From contig NZ_JYNN01000029.1 of the NCBI RefSeq assembly GCF_000934765.1, positions 1-36,148 of the forward strand: DNA of 36,148 bases, in the 5' to 3' direction. Below are positions 7,874 to 15,925 of the stretch, in pieces. Made by a program: the position numbers and the translations under genes. Below the pieces are notes generated by a model that was not told the DNA's origin, did not search any database, and was given only the letters and a program-made list of their open reading frames with translations. The stretch comes from Thiomicrospira microaerophila. Lineage in GTDB: Bacteria > Pseudomonadota > Gammaproteobacteria > Thiomicrospirales > Thiomicrospiraceae. The first letter of the stretch is position 1; each line of letters opens with the position of its first letter.

Positions 7874-10081
7874 GTGGATATTACATTTATATTAAATGAT
7901 TTGAATGATGCGCAGCGTGATGCGGTGACATTGGATGAGCGCCATGCGCTGATTTTGGCAGGGGCGGGTAGTGGTAAGACCCGTGTATTGGTTCATCGTA
8001 TTGCTTGGTTGACGGAGGTGATGAAGCTGTCGCCTTTTAACATTCTGGCGGTGACATTTACCAACAAGGCCGCGCGTGAGATGCGCGGGCGGATGGAGCA
8101 GCTGATTGGTGAGCAAGCCCAGCGGGTGACGATGGGTACGTTTCACGGTATCGCTTATCGTTTGTTACGCCAGCATTATGAGGCGGCGGGCTTACCGCAA
8201 GCGTTTCAGATATTGGATTCAGATGACCAAAAGCGTTTGATCAAGCGTCTATTAAAAGCACTTGAATTGGATGAGGCACAATGGCCGGTTAAGCAGGTAC
8301 AGGCCTATATTAATGGTGAAAAAGAGGAGGGGCGTCGCCCGCATCACATTGATCCAGGTCATAGTGCGTATGTCAACAAGATGCTGCAAATTTATCAGGC
8401 ATATGAGCAGCAGTGCCAAAAAGCAGGCCTGGTTGATTTTGCTGAACTTTTGTTGCGTGCGCATGAGCTTTGGTTGAAGCGCCCTGAAATATTGAGTTTT
8501 TATCAAAATCGTTATCGCCATATTCTAGTGGACGAGTTTCAGGATACCAATAGTTTGCAATATGCTTGGTTGCGTGTTTTGGCGGGCGGCACCGGTAAGT
8601 TGTTTGTGGTGGGGGATGATGATCAATCGATTTATGGTTGGCGTGGTGCGAAAATTGAAAATATTCGTTTGTTTGAACAGCAGTTTAGTGGTGTAAAACT
8701 GGTGCGTTTAGAGCAGAATTATCGTTCAACCAGTACGATTTTGAAAGCCGCGAATCAGTTGATTGCGTTTAATTCCGAGCGCATGGGTAAGGAGTTGTGG
8801 AGTGCCGGCGATGCGGGCGAGCCGATTTCAGTGTATGAAGCTTTTAGTGAGTATGATGAAGCTAATTTTGTAGTGGGGCAAATCCAGCGTTGGGTTGAGC
8901 AAGGGGGTGAGCGTCAGCAGGTGGCGATTTTGTATCGTTCGAATGCGCAATCACGCGTGCTTGAACAGACACTAATTCAAGCGGAAATGCCTTATCGCAT
9001 TTATGGCGGCTTGCGATTTTATGATCGGGCTGAGGTCAAGGATGTGTTGGCGTATTTGCGCCTAATGGTGAATCGTGACGATGATGCGTCGTTTGAGCGG
9101 GTGTATAACTTACCGACACGCGGACTGGGTGAAAAGACGATTCAAAGGGTGCGCGATCTGGCACGTGATTTGGGGCTGTCTTTGTGGCAAGCCGCTAAAG
9201 TGCAGCTTGAGTCTGGACTGAGCGCGCGAGCAAAAGGCGCGCTTGCTGGGTTTATGGATTTGGTGGATGCACTTGACCAGGCCTGCTTGGGTAAACGTTT
9301 GCAGGATCAGGTGATGTTGGTGATTTCTCGTTCAGGTTTGCAAACACACTTTGAAAAAGACCGATCTGAGCAGGGGCAGTCACGGCTAGAAAACTTGGAT
9401 GAGTTGGTGAGTGCGGCGGCCGGGTTTGATAAAAAGCCAAAACTGGAGAGTGAAAACGCGCTCGAAATGGCCAACGAGGAAAACCCCTTGCTCGCATTTT
9501 TAGCCCAAGCCAACCTGGAGGCGGGCGAGAACCAAGCCGATGCTTGGGAATCGGCGGTGCAGTTAATGACTTTGCATGCCGCGAAGGGCTTGGAGTTTCC
9601 GTTGGTGTTTATGGTCGGTTTGGAGGAGGGGTTGTTTCCTTCGCAAGCATCGAATGATGACCCTTATCGCTTGGAAGAAGAGCGCCGGTTGGCTTATGTA
9701 GGCATCACCCGTGCCGAGCGTAAGTTGGTGATGACCCATGCCCAATGTCGTCGATTACATGGTTCTGAAATTTATCCCGCGCCCTCGCGTTTTCTTAAAG
9801 AAGTGCCGGATGATTGTGTTGATTGGGTGCGCAAAAGTGGACGGGTTCAATCCACGCGCGACTGGGGTTCGTCAAGCTCGGCCAGCGCAACAAAGTCTGC
9901 AACGATCAAGGTAAATGAAACAGGTTTGGCGCTTGGGCAGCGGGTTTTTCACCAAAAGTTTGGTGAAGGCACCGTAACCGCCACCGAAGGATCGGGTGAC
10001 CATGCGCGTATTCAGGTGAACTTTAAACACGCCGGTTCAAAATGGCTAGTCAAAGCCTATGCGAATTTGGACATGTTATAA
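7874..10081 (+). CDS. uvrD: DNA helicase II (UvrD)
   Basis: This is a superfamily 1 3'-5' helicase that releases the UvrC-cut oligonucleotide in excision repair, unwinds from MutL-directed nicks in mismatch repair and strips RecA filaments. Motifs in order are AGAGSGKT (29-36), TFTNKAAREM, DEFQDTN (about 220), GDDDQSIYGWRGA, RLEQNYRS, MTLHAAKGLEFP and EERRLAYVGITRA. The C-terminal Tudor-like domain KFGEGTVTATEGSGDHARIQV is the UvrD/PcrA type and separates it from Rep. The start is GTG at 7874, giving MDITFILNDLNDAQRDAV as in the family. At 735 residues it is slightly longer than the roughly 720 of E. coli UvrD. A SNF2 helicase follows 35 bp downstream, probably in the same transcript. Confidence 0.95.
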   Translation: MDITFILNDLNDAQRDAVTLDERHALILAGAGSGKTRVLVHRIAWLTEVMKLSPFNILAVTFTNKAAREMRGRMEQLIGEQAQRVTMGTFHGIAYRLLRQHYEAAGLPQAFQILDSDDQKRLIKRLLKALELDEAQWPVKQVQAYINGEKEEGRRPHHIDPGHSAYVNKMLQIYQAYEQQCQKAGLVDFAELLLRAHELWLKRPEILSFYQNRYRHILVDEFQDTNSLQYAWLRVLAGGTGKLFVVGDDDQSIYGWRGAKIENIRLFEQQFSGVKLVRLEQNYRSTSTILKAANQLIAFNSERMGKELWSAGDAGEPISVYEAFSEYDEANFVVGQIQRWVEQGGERQQVAILYRSNAQSRVLEQTLIQAEMPYRIYGGLRFYDRAEVKDVLAYLRLMVNRDDDASFERVYNLPTRGLGEKTIQRVRDLARDLGLSLWQAAKVQLESGLSARAKGALAGFMDLVDALDQACLGKRLQDQVMLVISRSGLQTHFEKDRSEQGQSRLENLDELVSAAAGFDKKPKLESENALEMANEENPLLAFLAQANLEAGENQADAWESAVQLMTLHAAKGLEFPLVFMVGLEEGLFPSQASNDDPYRLEEERRLAYVGITRAERKLVMTHAQCRRLHGSEIYPAPSRFLKEVPDDCVDWVRKSGRVQSTRDWGSSSSASATKSATIKVNETGLALGQRVFHQKFGEGTVTATEGSGDHARIQVNFKHAGSKWLVKAYANLDML

Positions 10082-10116
10082 CCCCGGATACATCGTATCA
10101 ATAAAATAGGTGAATT

Positions 10117-13100
10117 ATGAAAGTGTGTCATGCCGCTTGGGTGCCCTCTGGTGCCGATGGCTTTAACAATGATGGCTTTAACAATCTTGGTCAGTTTGTG
10201 TTTTGGGTGGAAACCGCCAGTATGTCGCGTGCTAAAAAAGCGACAGATTGGCATCCGTTCCACATCACGCATCCGGCAGACCTTAAAGCGTGTTTAAGCG
10301 ATTTGGGGTTACCAAAAGCCTCCGTGACATCGTGTGGCATTACATCGAGTGCGTTTTATGTGAGTTTGCCAACTCATGCAGGGCGGCCGCTGTTCAGTAT
10401 TGAGATGGCGCAGCTCACCGGAGACTATCCGTTTGATGATGTCTATGAGGCCGATCAAATAGCGTGGCAAACTTGGTTGTTGCAGGGGCTGGCGGTCGCT
10501 GATCCGTTAAGTTTTTTGCGTGAATTGCAGGTGGCGACGTATTTTCTGTCTTCTGAGGTTCGCTTTGGTGCCGATTTGTTGTTTTGGATAGCCTATGCCA
10601 AGCATCTGAGCCATGTTGTTCGCCAGCATCAATTTATGCCGACCATGCAGTGTCAGCAACCTCTTACGCCCAAAACGAAAGCCTCGGTCAAACCAAAAGC
10701 TTCAGCCAAAACGAAAGCGAGTGAAAATAATGTCACGCTTTATGCGGGCTGGTCACCTGTCGGTGAGCGTCTGTATGAGCCGGGTTTGCGCGACTTTGCG
10801 CGTGCGATGCCTCTGGTTTGTCAGTGTTATCAGCCGTGTACTGATGTGGCTGATAGCAAGCCAGCCGGCATGGGATCGAATGGTTGGGATGCGCACAGCT
10901 TATTGCGCCACTTTTCAGAGGTGCAGGTTGATAATCTGGTAAAAAAGACGCCGCTAACTAAAAAGTTGCTTAAGCAGTTCGAAGGCAGTTGGTTAGTCGA
11001 TAGTTTTGATTTTGCACCCCTCCAGTCTAGCGTTGAACAATGGCAGCAGTGGCACGCTTGGCAGCAGGCGATAGTGAATACTCAAGAAGATCATCATTTT
11101 GTTTTAGGCTTGCGACTGCATGCGGTTGAGTCAGTGAGTGAGTCCGTCACGGAGTCAACCTGGTGGCTTGGCTTCTTTGTTGCGTCGAGCCGTGATCCGT
11201 CGTTAAAAATAGATATGGCCGATTGGTGGGCCTTGTCGGAAGAGGAGCAGCACCAGTGGTATCAACGCTTTGGCGGAAAGTTCGAGCGCCATTTATTGGT
11301 CAATATGGGGCATGCGGCCAGAATGTGCCCGGTATTATGGCAAGCGCTTGATACGTCACAACCCTGTGGCTTAGGTCTTGATATTGACAGTGCCTATGCG
11401 TTTTTGAAGCAGGATGCGTTGGTGCTAGAGTCGGCGGGATTTAAGGTGGTTGTACCGAGTTGGTGGACACCGCAGGGGCGTAAGCGGGCGAAATTAAGAG
11501 TGAGTGCGTCTGGGCGCACTACGGGTCAAGTTGATAAAGACACGGGCGAGGGTTATTTTTCGTTACCTGATGTGGTGGCCTATCGTTATGAGTTGGCGAT
11601 TGGTGGCGAGCCGGTTTCTGAGGCGGAGTGGCAGGCGTTAGTTGAAGCCAAAACGCCCTTGGTTCAGTTTCGTGGTGAGTGGATGGAGCTTGATCCTGCC
11701 CAAATGGAGAGTTTGTTGGCGTTAATGCAAACCCAGGCGCAAGTGGCCACTGAGTTGAGTGTGAATCAGCTGCTCAAGCAGTGGGCGGAAGCGGATGAGG
11801 AGACAACGGAGTTTGTGTTCGATGACGCGCTGGATGATATGTTAATGCGCTTGCAGCAACCCCGCTCAACCGATCTGCTTGACAATCCAGCCGGCTTACA
11901 AGGCCAGCTTCGGCCTTATCAGCAGCAAGGCTTGTCATGGTTAGCGACGCAAGAAGCCTTGGGGCTTAATCCGTGTTTGGCCGATGACATGGGCTTAGGG
12001 AAAACCATTCAGGTTATTGCGTTGTTATTGCATGAGCGCGCGGAGGGCGCGCAGGCTAGCTCACCGCGCTTGCCCACCCTGCTTATTGCGCCGACTTCGG
12101 TGTTAAGCAATTGGCAAAAAGAAATGCAAACGTTTGCCCCGTCTTTGCGCAGCTTGATTCACCATGGCAGCGCGCGGCATACTGATATTGCGGATTTTAA
12201 GGCACAGGCACTTGCGCATGATGTGGTAATTACTTCTTTTACGCTTGCGCGTAAAGATAGCGAGCTCTTGAAAAAAATGGCTTGGCATCGGGTGGTGGTT
12301 GATGAGGCGCAGAATATTAAAAATCCGCAATCAGCCCAGGCCAAAGCCATCTATGCTCTCAAGGCACCGCACCGCATTGCCCTGACAGGTACACCGATTG
12401 AAAATCGTTTGATGGACATGTGGTCGTTATTTCATTTTTTAAATCCGGGTTATTTGGGTACCGCTATTCAATTTAAGCGCGCTTATGAAACACCGATTCA
12501 GCGTGATGGTAGCCCGCAACACGCCAAACAACTCCAGCGGTTGGTGCAGCCATTTATTTTGCGTCGTCTTAAAACAGATAAGTCAATCATTAGTGACCTG
12601 CCGGATAAGCTTGAACAAAAACTTTATTGCAATTTAACCCAGGAACAGGCGACCCTTTATCAAGCGGTCGTTGATGAGGTGAAGCGCAAGCTTGAAGACG
12701 CAGAGGGTATGGCGCGAAAAGGTCTAATCTTGTCAACCTTGATGAGGCTTAAACAGGTATGCAACCATCCCGCACAGTTTTTGCAAGATGGCAGTGCTTT
12801 CAGTTCAGCGCGTTCACACAAGCTGACACGCTTGAATGAAATGTTGGAGGAAGCGTTAGCAGGCGATGACAGTGTGTTGGTGTTTACTCAATTTACAGAG
12901 GTGGGTGATCAACTGGCTAAAACACTGCGCGAGCAACATGTTTGTCCGGTGTATTATTTGCATGGTGGCACGAGCCGTAAGCATCGTGAGCAGATGATTG
13001 AGCGCTTTCAAGATCCGGATTCACCGCCGGGTATTTTTATATTGTCGTTAAAGGCCGGTGGTGTTGGGATTACCCTCACGCGAGCGAATCATGTGTTTCA

Positions 13101-13359
13101 TTTTGATCGTTGGTGGAACCCAGCGGTTGAAAACCAAGCAACAGACCGTGCCTATCGTATCGGACAGCAAAAAACGGTATTCGCGCATAAAATGGTGACT
13201 TTGGGTACGCTCGAAGAGCGTATTGATCAAATGATTACCGACAAGCAAGCGCTGGCGGATAGTATTGTGGGGACTGATGAAAACTGGCTGACGGAAATGG
13301 ATAATGCGGCTTTTGCGCAGCTGATTGAGCTTAACCGCGCGACAATTATGGAGGCCTAA
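10117..13359 (+). CDS. SNF2-family DEAD/DEAH helicase with PF12419-type N-terminal domain
   Basis: This is a Swi2/Snf2-type ATPase, probably a double-stranded-DNA translocase that remodels protein-DNA complexes. The N-terminal 430 residues are unfamiliar and include a Lys/Ala/Ser repeat linker (about 186-205). Then comes a SNF2-helicase-associated domain (LDIDSAYAFLKQD...VVVPSWWTP, about 420-560). The motor has DDMGLGKT (about 624-631), DEAQNIKN (about 729), LTGTPIENRL, FSLKAGGVGITL-like motif V and DRAYRIGQ. The ATG at 10117 has AGGTG before it. Near the start, GATGGCTTTAACAAT is repeated in tandem (10158-10187), encoding DGFNN twice. It ends 3 bp before a SWIM-domain gene. SNF2 plus SWIM pairs are widespread in bacteria, yet their role is little studied. 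At 1080 residues it fits the group. Confidence 0.9.
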   Translation: MKVCHAAWVPSGADGFNNDGFNNLGQFVFWVETASMSRAKKATDWHPFHITHPADLKACLSDLGLPKASVTSCGITSSAFYVSLPTHAGRPLFSIEMAQLTGDYPFDDVYEADQIAWQTWLLQGLAVADPLSFLRELQVATYFLSSEVRFGADLLFWIAYAKHLSHVVRQHQFMPTMQCQQPLTPKTKASVKPKASAKTKASENNVTLYAGWSPVGERLYEPGLRDFARAMPLVCQCYQPCTDVADSKPAGMGSNGWDAHSLLRHFSEVQVDNLVKKTPLTKKLLKQFEGSWLVDSFDFAPLQSSVEQWQQWHAWQQAIVNTQEDHHFVLGLRLHAVESVSESVTESTWWLGFFVASSRDPSLKIDMADWWALSEEEQHQWYQRFGGKFERHLLVNMGHAARMCPVLWQALDTSQPCGLGLDIDSAYAFLKQDALVLESAGFKVVVPSWWTPQGRKRAKLRVSASGRTTGQVDKDTGEGYFSLPDVVAYRYELAIGGEPVSEAEWQALVEAKTPLVQFRGEWMELDPAQMESLLALMQTQAQVATELSVNQLLKQWAEADEETTEFVFDDALDDMLMRLQQPRSTDLLDNPAGLQGQLRPYQQQGLSWLATQEALGLNPCLADDMGLGKTIQVIALLLHERAEGAQASSPRLPTLLIAPTSVLSNWQKEMQTFAPSLRSLIHHGSARHTDIADFKAQALAHDVVITSFTLARKDSELLKKMAWHRVVVDEAQNIKNPQSAQAKAIYALKAPHRIALTGTPIENRLMDMWSLFHFLNPGYLGTAIQFKRAYETPIQRDGSPQHAKQLQRLVQPFILRRLKTDKSIISDLPDKLEQKLYCNLTQEQATLYQAVVDEVKRKLEDAEGMARKGLILSTLMRLKQVCNHPAQFLQDGSAFSSARSHKLTRLNEMLEEALAGDDSVLVFTQFTEVGDQLAKTLREQHVCPVYYLHGGTSRKHREQMIERFQDPDSPPGIFILSLKAGGVGITLTRANHVFHFDRWWNPAVENQATDRAYRIGQQKTVFAHKMVTLGTLEERIDQMITDKQALADSIVGTDENWLTEMDNAAFAQLIELNRATIMEA

Positions 13360-13362
13360 CAC

Positions 13363-14214
13363 ATGGCAAAAATAACACGCACTTGGTGGGGTGAGCGATT
13401 TCTAACGGTGCTCGAAGACAGTATGGACGAGGGGCGTTTAAAGCGTGGACGCGCTTATGCGGGTCCTCATCGCCTATTGAGTTTTGATATAGCGGGTTCA
13501 AAGGTGAGCGCGACTGTGCTTGGCAATGCGAATCCTTATTTTGGGGTGTATGAAGCGCCTAAATACAAAACGCAGGTGCAACTTGCGCCATTTTCGGATA
13601 AGCAGTGGGCTAGCCTTATTGATGCGATCAGTGAGAATGCCGCGTGTTTGTCACAGTTGATGCTGGGCGAAATGCCGAATCAGATTGAAGCAATTTTTGC
13701 TAAACAGTCGTTGCAGTTGTTGCCTAAAAAACCAAGCGATCTAATCAGTCAGTGCTCCTGCCCGGATTATGCTTCGCCCTGCAAGCATGTGGCGGGTGTG
13801 TATTATAAGATGGCATCGTTGCTCGACCGTAATCCGCTATTGTTGTTTCAGTTGCGCGGCATGGATGTGGAAAAACTGCAAGCGAAATTGGCGCAGTCGC
13901 CTTTAGGTCAGGCGTTACTTGATCAAATGACAGATCAAAAAGTCCCTGTGGTTTATCAAACACATCGTTATAGTGCGCCGATATCTAGGTCTACACCTGT
14001 TTGTTCATCATTTGAAATGGGTGATTTAAAAGATTTTTGGCAGGGTGCGCACCCTTTACCCGTGATGGATATGCCTGTTCAAACGCAAGCCGCTAGTGTA
14101 TTAATCAAAAAAGCGGGCGATTATCCTGCTTTTTGGTCACGCGATAATTCGTTTATCAGCGCGATGGAAGAGGCTTATGAGCTAATTGTTAAGAAAAATA
14201 AAGCCGTGTTTTAG
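13363..14214 (+). CDS. SWIM zinc-finger domain protein, partner of the SNF2 helicase
   Basis: This 283-residue protein has a SWIM zinc finger, CSCPDYASPCKH (131-142, C-x-C-x6-C-x-H), followed by VAGVYYKMASLLDRNPLLLFQLRGM, a conserved stretch in bacterial SWIM proteins. SWIM domains are thought to bind DNA or proteins. The start ATG at 13363 is 3 bp after the SNF2 stop codon, so the two are translated together and very likely work as a complex. The rest of the protein has no recognised domain. The TAG stop (14212-14214) is also the first three bases of a palindromic repeat element, so the end of the coding frame may have been set by an insertion. Confidence 0.88.
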   Translation: MAKITRTWWGERFLTVLEDSMDEGRLKRGRAYAGPHRLLSFDIAGSKVSATVLGNANPYFGVYEAPKYKTQVQLAPFSDKQWASLIDAISENAACLSQLMLGEMPNQIEAIFAKQSLQLLPKKPSDLISQCSCPDYASPCKHVAGVYYKMASLLDRNPLLLFQLRGMDVEKLQAKLAQSPLGQALLDQMTDQKVPVVYQTHRYSAPISRSTPVCSSFEMGDLKDFWQGAHPLPVMDMPVQTQAASVLIKKAGDYPAFWSRDNSFISAMEEAYELIVKKNKAVF

Positions 14215-14377
14215 CCCGGATGTTTCATAAATTCGCGTGATGATCGCGCAGGATATTGGTTTCCCAGTGCTTTTTTCGAAGGAGCGCTGTAGTTATTCAT
14301 ACAGCCGACTGAGAAAAAAGTGCTGGGGAATCAATAGACAAGCGAGGGCGCGTGAACTTTATGAAATATCCGGGTTA
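14212..14377 (+). repeat. Nested palindromic repeat, copy 1
   Basis: This 166-bp unit has inverted ends TAGCCCGGATGTTTCATAAA (14212-14231) and TTTATGAAATATCCGGGTTA (14358-14377). Inside is a second inverted pair (TTCCCAGTGCTTTTTTC with GAGAAAAAAGTGCTGGGGAA) and an apex hairpin GCTGTA-GTTATTCA-TACAGC (14286-14305). A second copy lies at 35413-35602 in the opposite orientation. It fills the gap between two convergent genes, so it may also act as a terminator, but no clean U tract follows the hairpin. It looks like a non-coding mobile or REP-like element. Confidence 0.8.
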
Positions 14378-14385
14378 TGCCGTCG

Positions 14386-15357
14386 TTATAGCTGTGTGTC
14401 ACGACTAAAGGCTTCGAGTCCGATGTGGAGGTAGGGGTTGGTTTGGTAACCTAAATCTATTGGCTCGTGTACGCCTGGGGTGATGCTGAGAAACAGCCAA
14501 TGTTTGTACAGGCGGTGACGCCAGTTGATTTGCGCATAGCTGTCTTGAATCGTAAACTGTTCGGTTTGTTCCCAATGCCAACGCCGTCCGAGTTGGTAGC
14601 TGAGTCGGTTGCGGTCAGAGAAGCGGTGGAGCCATTCAAAGCTTTGCTGGAGTTCATAGTATTCTTTTCGATTGTATTTGACTGCTTGACTACTAAGGCG
14701 CAAAAAATCCTTTTCAGTGTAGCGGTGAGCGAGATTGAGTTGAATATCTTGTCCAGCCCCTTCAACTTTTTGCCAAAACACGCCAGGCTCCAAATTCACA
14801 AACCAGTTTTGGTCGACCTTATTTTCAAAACGTAGATGGCTAGTAATGTAGGGGTCAAATTTACCGCTGTTCATTCGGCTGCCGACGCGGTTTTTCCAGC
14901 TGGTATGATCTGAAACTGAAAATACCGATGCAAGACCGATAAATTGATCCTCTGATGGTTTGCTGGCCGCTTGCTTTTGGGTGTCCTGTTCTTGCTCTTC
15001 TCGGCTTGAGAAGGTCTCAATATACAAATTAAAGCGCTCCTCTATCCTGGGTAGTCTGGCATAGATGTTGAGCTGGACTTTGGTGTCGGCCGGGTAGTGT
15101 TTGGATTGTGTTTGGTTTAGACTGAGTTTTAATTGTGCTTTACCTGCGTCAACATGCTGTTCAGGGGCAAAAAAGTTATCGATGCGATGGGTGAGGGTGT
15201 CAATATGCCCGCCGAGCCAGATAAGACCTTGCTGAACTTTTTCGCTGTCTTCGAGTAAACCGTTGGTTTGGGTGGACGGGGTTTGGGCATGCGTGGCGCT
15301 GGCTGCAAATAAACCTAAGGTTATTAAAATCTGAGTGAACGCCTTAATACTTGTCAT
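14386..15357 (-). CDS. Hypothetical secreted, probably outer-membrane beta-barrel protein
   Basis: I do not recognise the family. A clear signal peptide (MTSIKAFTQILITLGLFAASATHA, cleavage near residue 24-25) directs it to the periplasm. The first 60 mature residues are a polar and helical segment (SEKVQQGLIWLGGHIDTLTHRIDNFF). After that come repeated short stretches with alternating hydrophobic and polar residues separated by turns (AQLKLSLNQ, KVQLNIYARLP, FNLYIETF, YITSHLRFENK, WFVNLEPGVFW, LSYQLGRRWHW), as in outer-membrane beta-barrels. The last residues, IGLEAFSRDTQL, do not end in the typical aromatic residue. It is a single gene on the minus strand, with a palindromic element 8 bp past its stop codon. 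A barrel is inferred from pattern only. Confidence 0.65.
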   Translation of the reverse strand: MTSIKAFTQILITLGLFAASATHAQTPSTQTNGLLEDSEKVQQGLIWLGGHIDTLTHRIDNFFAPEQHVDAGKAQLKLSLNQTQSKHYPADTKVQLNIYARLPRIEERFNLYIETFSSREEQEQDTQKQAASKPSEDQFIGLASVFSVSDHTSWKNRVGSRMNSGKFDPYITSHLRFENKVDQNWFVNLEPGVFWQKVEGAGQDIQLNLAHRYTEKDFLRLSSQAVKYNRKEYYELQQSFEWLHRFSDRNRLSYQLGRRWHWEQTEQFTIQDSYAQINWRHRLYKHWLFLSITPGVHEPIDLGYQTNPYLHIGLEAFSRDTQL

Positions 15358-15409
15358 AAAGTACCGATAAGTGTATGTGTTAGCTTAATTCTAGGGTAAG
15401 AAGATGGCT

Positions 15410-15925
15410 TTAGCTAGTGGTTTTTTGTGTGGGATATTGCAAAAAGACCTCGGTTAACATCAAGGGCGCTTGGTGTTGTGAAAAGACACAGCGGCGAGCG
15501 AGCGTTTTGGAGCTTAGCCAGTTTGCTTGGCAAAACTCAAATTCAGTGCGTGCTAAATACGGTTGACTAAACAAAACTTCACCGAGGGGTTGTTGCCCGA
15601 GTTTTTTTAGACGCCACCAAGGGTTTTGGATGCTAAAGTTGGGAATGACGCTGCGCGCATAAATCAGCGGCTGATCTTGGCAAATCAGTTTAACTTGTCT
15701 AATCCACGCTTGATGATGTGCTGGAAGGTTGAGCGCTTGGGCTTCATCAAAAAATAATTGGCCAAAACCTTCATGGATGACCTCTACGCGAATCAATGGG
15801 CAGTGTTGGCGCAGTTTTTTGGTGAGTGAGCCTTTATCTAGCAACCAGGCCTGGTGGTCGGTGTGGCACGTTAGGCGTCCAATCAGTGAGGCGGGATACC
15901 AGCGTTTTGACTGGAACCTAGGCAT
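15410..15925 (-). CDS. ubiC: Chorismate pyruvate-lyase
   Basis: This soluble enzyme splits chorismate into 4-hydroxybenzoate and pyruvate, the first committed step of ubiquinone synthesis. The sequence shows WLLDKGSLTKKL near the N-terminus, VKLICQDQPLIYARSVIP with the conserved arginine, LGEVLF, and a C-terminal glutamate in TEVFL. The chosen ATG at 15925 gives MPRFQSKRWYPASLIG and 171 residues, near the E. coli length of 165; a longer frame to 15973 would reach further into recG without family support. The start overlaps the recG stop codon by 8 bp, so translation is probably coupled. A CCAGGCCTGG palindrome lies in the codons for HQAWLLD. Confidence 0.9.
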   Translation of the reverse strand: MPRFQSKRWYPASLIGRLTCHTDHQAWLLDKGSLTKKLRQHCPLIRVEVIHEGFGQLFFDEAQALNLPAHHQAWIRQVKLICQDQPLIYARSVIPNFSIQNPWWRLKKLGQQPLGEVLFSQPYLARTEFEFCQANWLSSKTLARRCVFSQHQAPLMLTEVFLQYPTQKTTS

